Below are positions 61,878 to 64,000 of a stretch of DNA of 64,000 nt, piece after piece. Origin of the DNA: CBFHMJ01 sp965656875. GTDB lineage: Bacteria > Pseudomonadota > Gammaproteobacteria > Enterobacterales > Alteromonadaceae. The position numbers and the translations under genes are program-made. The DNA is taken from the NCBI GenBank assembly GCA_965656875.1, contig CBFHMJ010000009.1:62001-126000 (forward strand), read 5' to 3'. Position 1 is the first letter of the stretch; each line of letters starts with the position of its first letter. Under the pieces are notes generated by a model. It was not told the origin of the DNA and ran no database searches. It was given only the letters and a program-made list of their open reading frames with translations.

Positions 61878-62540
61878 TTATCCGTAGGACGGTACGTACA
61901 TCAGGTAAATTGCCAGCGGTGTAATAAATCCGGCAGCCATCAAATACAAACCGTTTGAACGAAACTTGGTTGCTTGCAGCAAAATAATGAGCCCGGTAAT
62001 CGAAAACAGGAAAATAGCAGCGGCGCTGATATCAATAACCCAGGACCAGACAGGCCCGGTATGGCGACCTTTATGCAAATCATTCAGCAATTGCCAGACA
62101 TTGCCCTTTTCATAATCAACCGCAATCAATCCCTCTTCAGGCAAAACGGTAACGAAGGCAAAACCCGCAGGCAGTGGATAATCAAACGTAATTTCGCCCG
62201 CGTCTCTGTCTATCGACACATCGCTTGCGTGTGTCATATCCGTGTGCTGTTCAATAAATAATTCTAATGCGGGCAATCCTGCCGTTGGATTGGCCAATAG
62301 TTGCTCACTTAATGGCGCAGGCAGTTGAAATTCATCTGTACCCTGTGCGGTTTCCGCACTGATCCAGTTGGAGTGATTAAGCAGAACGCCTGTGATGCAA
62401 AAGAAGATCAACAGACTGAACAATGCTGTTGAACTGTACACATGTAACCATCGGCAGTAGCGAAAAAAGTCACGCGCCGTCGCGCCTTTTGTCCAGCTCC
62501 ACACATCAAACCGTGGTAATGAAAACGATTTATTAAACAT
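61878..62540 (-). CDS. PepSY-associated transmembrane protein
   Basis: 220 residues. An N-terminal charged cytoplasmic region, helix 1 (SSTALFSLLIFFCITGVLLNHSNW with the HxxW-like motif), a periplasmic PepSY-like domain of ~85 residues, then helices VWSWVIDISAAAIFLFSITGLIILL and AAGFITPLAIYLMYV. The LHKGRHTGPVWSWVIDISA segment is the PepSY_TM signature. Such proteins accompany iron or copper uptake genes and may be ferric reductase-like. ATG at 62540 is chosen over an upstream GTG. It is divergent from the DUF4198 gene across a Fur box. Confidence 0.85.
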   Translation of the reverse strand: MFNKSFSLPRFDVWSWTKGATARDFFRYCRWLHVYSSTALFSLLIFFCITGVLLNHSNWISAETAQGTDEFQLPAPLSEQLLANPTAGLPALELFIEQHTDMTHASDVSIDRDAGEITFDYPLPAGFAFVTVLPEEGLIAVDYEKGNVWQLLNDLHKGRHTGPVWSWVIDISAAAIFLFSITGLIILLQATKFRSNGLYLMAAGFITPLAIYLMYVPSYG

Positions 62541-62659
62541 CACGTCTTGCGCATTCCTAACTTAAGTTATTGATTAATCGAATCCAGAAAGTGGCATGTT
62601 TTAACAGCTGAAATTATCAACCGAATACCCTCGCTTCCCGACTCGCCATAAGAATGCTA

Positions 62660-62682
62660 TTGCGAATCATTCTCATTTGCAA
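62660..62682. promoter_or_regulatory. Fur box between the PepSY and DUF4198 genes
   Basis: Near-perfect inverted repeat with arms TTGCGAAT and ATTTGCAA around CATTCTC. The core AATCATTCTCATT matches the Fur consensus. It lies ~40 bp before the DUF4198 start and ~120 bp before the PepSY start, so it likely represses both under iron sufficiency. Confidence 0.7.
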
Positions 62683-62720
62683 TATGATCGACGAAATTTT
62701 TTTGAACGGAGATAATTTGA

Positions 62721-63503
62721 ATGAAGAAGTTTGTCCTGATGCCGATGCTGTTAATTGGCAGCTCACAGGTTTACGCCCACACCCCCTATCTGATGCCTCA
62801 CAGTTTCGAACCTGTGCGTGGCAACAAGGTGACTCTGGATGCGTCATTCTCTGAAAAGTTTTTCATTCCTGAAGTTGCATTTACCGGTTCAGAATTCTTT
62901 GTGATTGCGCCAAACGGCAAGCGGGAAACACCGGAAAAAGAAGCTGAACTGACCACGCGAAAAGTACTGGAACACAGCTTGAAAGAAGAAGGAACTTACC
63001 GTTTTTCGACCGGTCAGCGTAAAGGAGCCATCTTCCGTGTGTATATGAAAGATGGAAAACGCGGCTCACTTCGCGGCAACGATGAGCCATTACCTGAGGG
63101 CGCAAAAATCACGGATCACTTCCAGGCCATTACGTATGCAGAAACCTGGGTGACGCACAAAGGGCCGACATCTGACAATGTAAAACCGCTGGGAAATGGG
63201 TTGGAAATCGTCCCTGTCACTCATCCGAACGATGTATTCAGCGGCGATGAGTTTTCATTCACCGTTCATTACAACGGCAAACCACTTCCTGATGCTAAAG
63301 CGTTCATTTATCTGGCTAACTATCAATTCACCGAAGAAAAAGCAGAACTGGAAGTCACGACAGATTCCACAGGAAATGCCAGTTTCTCACCAGAAGAACA
63401 AGGCGTTTATGTGCTGCGAGTTCGCCATCGCGATGCAGCACCGGAAGGTGCTGACGTACCACGCTACAGCTACACCACAACGCTGACACTAGAAGCTTAC
63501 TAA
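62721..63503 (+). CDS. DUF4198 periplasmic metal-related protein
   Basis: 260 residues with a signal peptide (cut after QVYA). The mature protein starts HTPYLMPHSFEP and is beta-rich, with an early domain and a late Ig-like domain (GKPLPDAKAFIYLANYQFTEEKAELEVTTDSTGNASFSPEEQGVYVLRVRH). This is the DUF4198 layout; relatives include NikK-type nickel-binding and other uptake proteins. The Fur box upstream suggests an iron-related role. It is co-directional with the EF-hand gene 11 bp downstream. Confidence 0.85.
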   Translation: MKKFVLMPMLLIGSSQVYAHTPYLMPHSFEPVRGNKVTLDASFSEKFFIPEVAFTGSEFFVIAPNGKRETPEKEAELTTRKVLEHSLKEEGTYRFSTGQRKGAIFRVYMKDGKRGSLRGNDEPLPEGAKITDHFQAITYAETWVTHKGPTSDNVKPLGNGLEIVPVTHPNDVFSGDEFSFTVHYNGKPLPDAKAFIYLANYQFTEEKAELEVTTDSTGNASFSPEEQGVYVLRVRHRDAAPEGADVPRYSYTTTLTLEAY

Positions 63504-63514
63504 GAGAATTCACC

Positions 63515-64000
63515 ATGAAAAAAATCCGTATTTCCAGCGCTATCGCAACATCCATTGCACTGTCATCTCTGCTAACACTGACACTATCAGGCCAGGCTAA
63601 TGCCGCCCCACACAGCGCATCCGGTATTATTCTGACTTACGATTTAAATAAAGATCAGCAACTGTCTGCAGAAGAGTTTGTTCAGGCTCGACGAGCACGT
63701 TTTGCCGTGACTGACACCAACAACAACGGGCTGATTGAAGAAGACGAGTACGTCTACGAATGGGAAGCCAAACTACAAAAACGGCTACAAAACGACAGAA
63801 CCGCGCAAGTTGAGCAAACCCGTGTTCGCTTTGATGCTATCAACAAAGACGAAGATAACTTCATCAGCCTTGACGAATTCCAGGCTTCTGGCAAACGAGG
63901 CTTTGACTACCTCGACGAGAACAAAGACGGTGTAATCAAAGCAACCGATAAACTGCCAACCCGTGAACGCGCTGCTCGCAAGGCTGAAAAAGTTACTTTA
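63515..64000 (+). CDS. Secreted EF-hand calcium-binding protein (cut by the window end)
   Basis: At least 162 residues, ending beyond the window. Signal peptide (cut near GQANAA), then four EF-hand-type loops: DLNKDQQLSAEE, DTNNNGLIEEDE, NKDEDNFISLDE and DENKDGVIKATD. The third loop starts with N instead of D and may be weak. Calcium-dependent regulation or storage in the periplasm is likely; pairing with a Fur-controlled DUF4198 gene suggests a role in metal handling. Confidence 0.8.
   Translation, partial: MKKIRISSAIATSIALSSLLTLTLSGQANAAPHSASGIILTYDLNKDQQLSAEEFVQARRARFAVTDTNNNGLIEEDEYVYEWEAKLQKRLQNDRTAQVEQTRVRFDAINKDEDNFISLDEFQASGKRGFDYLDENKDGVIKATDKLPTRERAARKAEKVTL

Overview
This window looks like the chromosome of a gammaproteobacterium, probably marine. 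The signs are a seven-gene TtpC/TonB2-type iron-uptake locus, Fur-box-like palindromes, ArfB, and a conjugative element of the GI/ICEHin1056/PAPI-1 family. There is no rRNA, tRNA, CRISPR array or intact insertion sequence that I can see. The left half (about 1-32,100) is element DNA with conjugation genes. The right half (about 37,400-64,000) looks like ordinary chromosome. The stretch between (32,300-37,200) carries unusual accessory proteins and could belong to either.

Element part, left to right: a DUF2857-like protein (152-1027, minus); a regulator with three related DNA-binding-like repeats (1525-2337, plus) plus a small partner; an EAL-domain c-di-GMP phosphodiesterase; then the distal half of a GI-type type IV secretion system (T4SS): TraG-like, PFL_4711, PFL_4710/TraU-like and PFL_4709 (3456-8090, minus). 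A broken toxin-antitoxin module follows (8288-8731). Next is a complete-looking conjugative type IVb pilus operon (9280-23437, minus; order of transcription: lipoprotein, TcpQ/PilL-C-like, PilN secretin, PilO, PilP, PilQ ATPase, PilR, PilS pilin, minor prepilin, and two large PilV-like proteins). A Fic protein (plus) separates this from the proximal half of the T4SS (24809-32063, minus: RAQPRD, TIGR03758, 03745, 03750, 03746, 03749, 03752, 03751 and the VirB4 ATPase). The usual T4SS gene string is therefore interrupted between VirB4 and PFL_4709 by about 16.7 kb of pilus genes. Relaxase, coupling protein TraD, integrase and prepilin peptidase are not in the window.

The most unusual proteins are the two long products at the pilus operon's end. 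One has a true prepilin leader followed by a run of 15-residue repeats. The other is 1001 residues, carries similar repeats and ends in two tandem cysteine-rich domains. They look like a two-component pilus-tip adhesin without any shufflon. Inside the pilus operon, between pilQ and pilR, lies a 740-bp non-coding segment with a Fur-box-like 19-bp palindrome and two minus-strand terminators.

Middle: a small membrane protein, a 1016-residue glycine-rich protein with a leader resembling contractile-injection-system cargo, and a secreted subtilisin-like protease. Right half: ArfB, a three-gene ABC exporter, an RlmI/K-like methyltransferase, a HEPN-containing Abi protein, a lipase-like hydrolase, a beta-lactamase-fold serine hydrolase with a LysR regulator, a royal-jelly/SMP-30-like secreted protein, a GlxA-type regulator divergent from an HD hydrolase, a rhomboid-like protein that lacks the expected catalytic histidine, and the TonB2 locus (TPR, TonB, ExbD, ExbB, TtpC, DUF3450, heme-type receptor). 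The window ends with a PepSY protein divergent, across a Fur box, from a DUF4198 protein and a truncated EF-hand protein.
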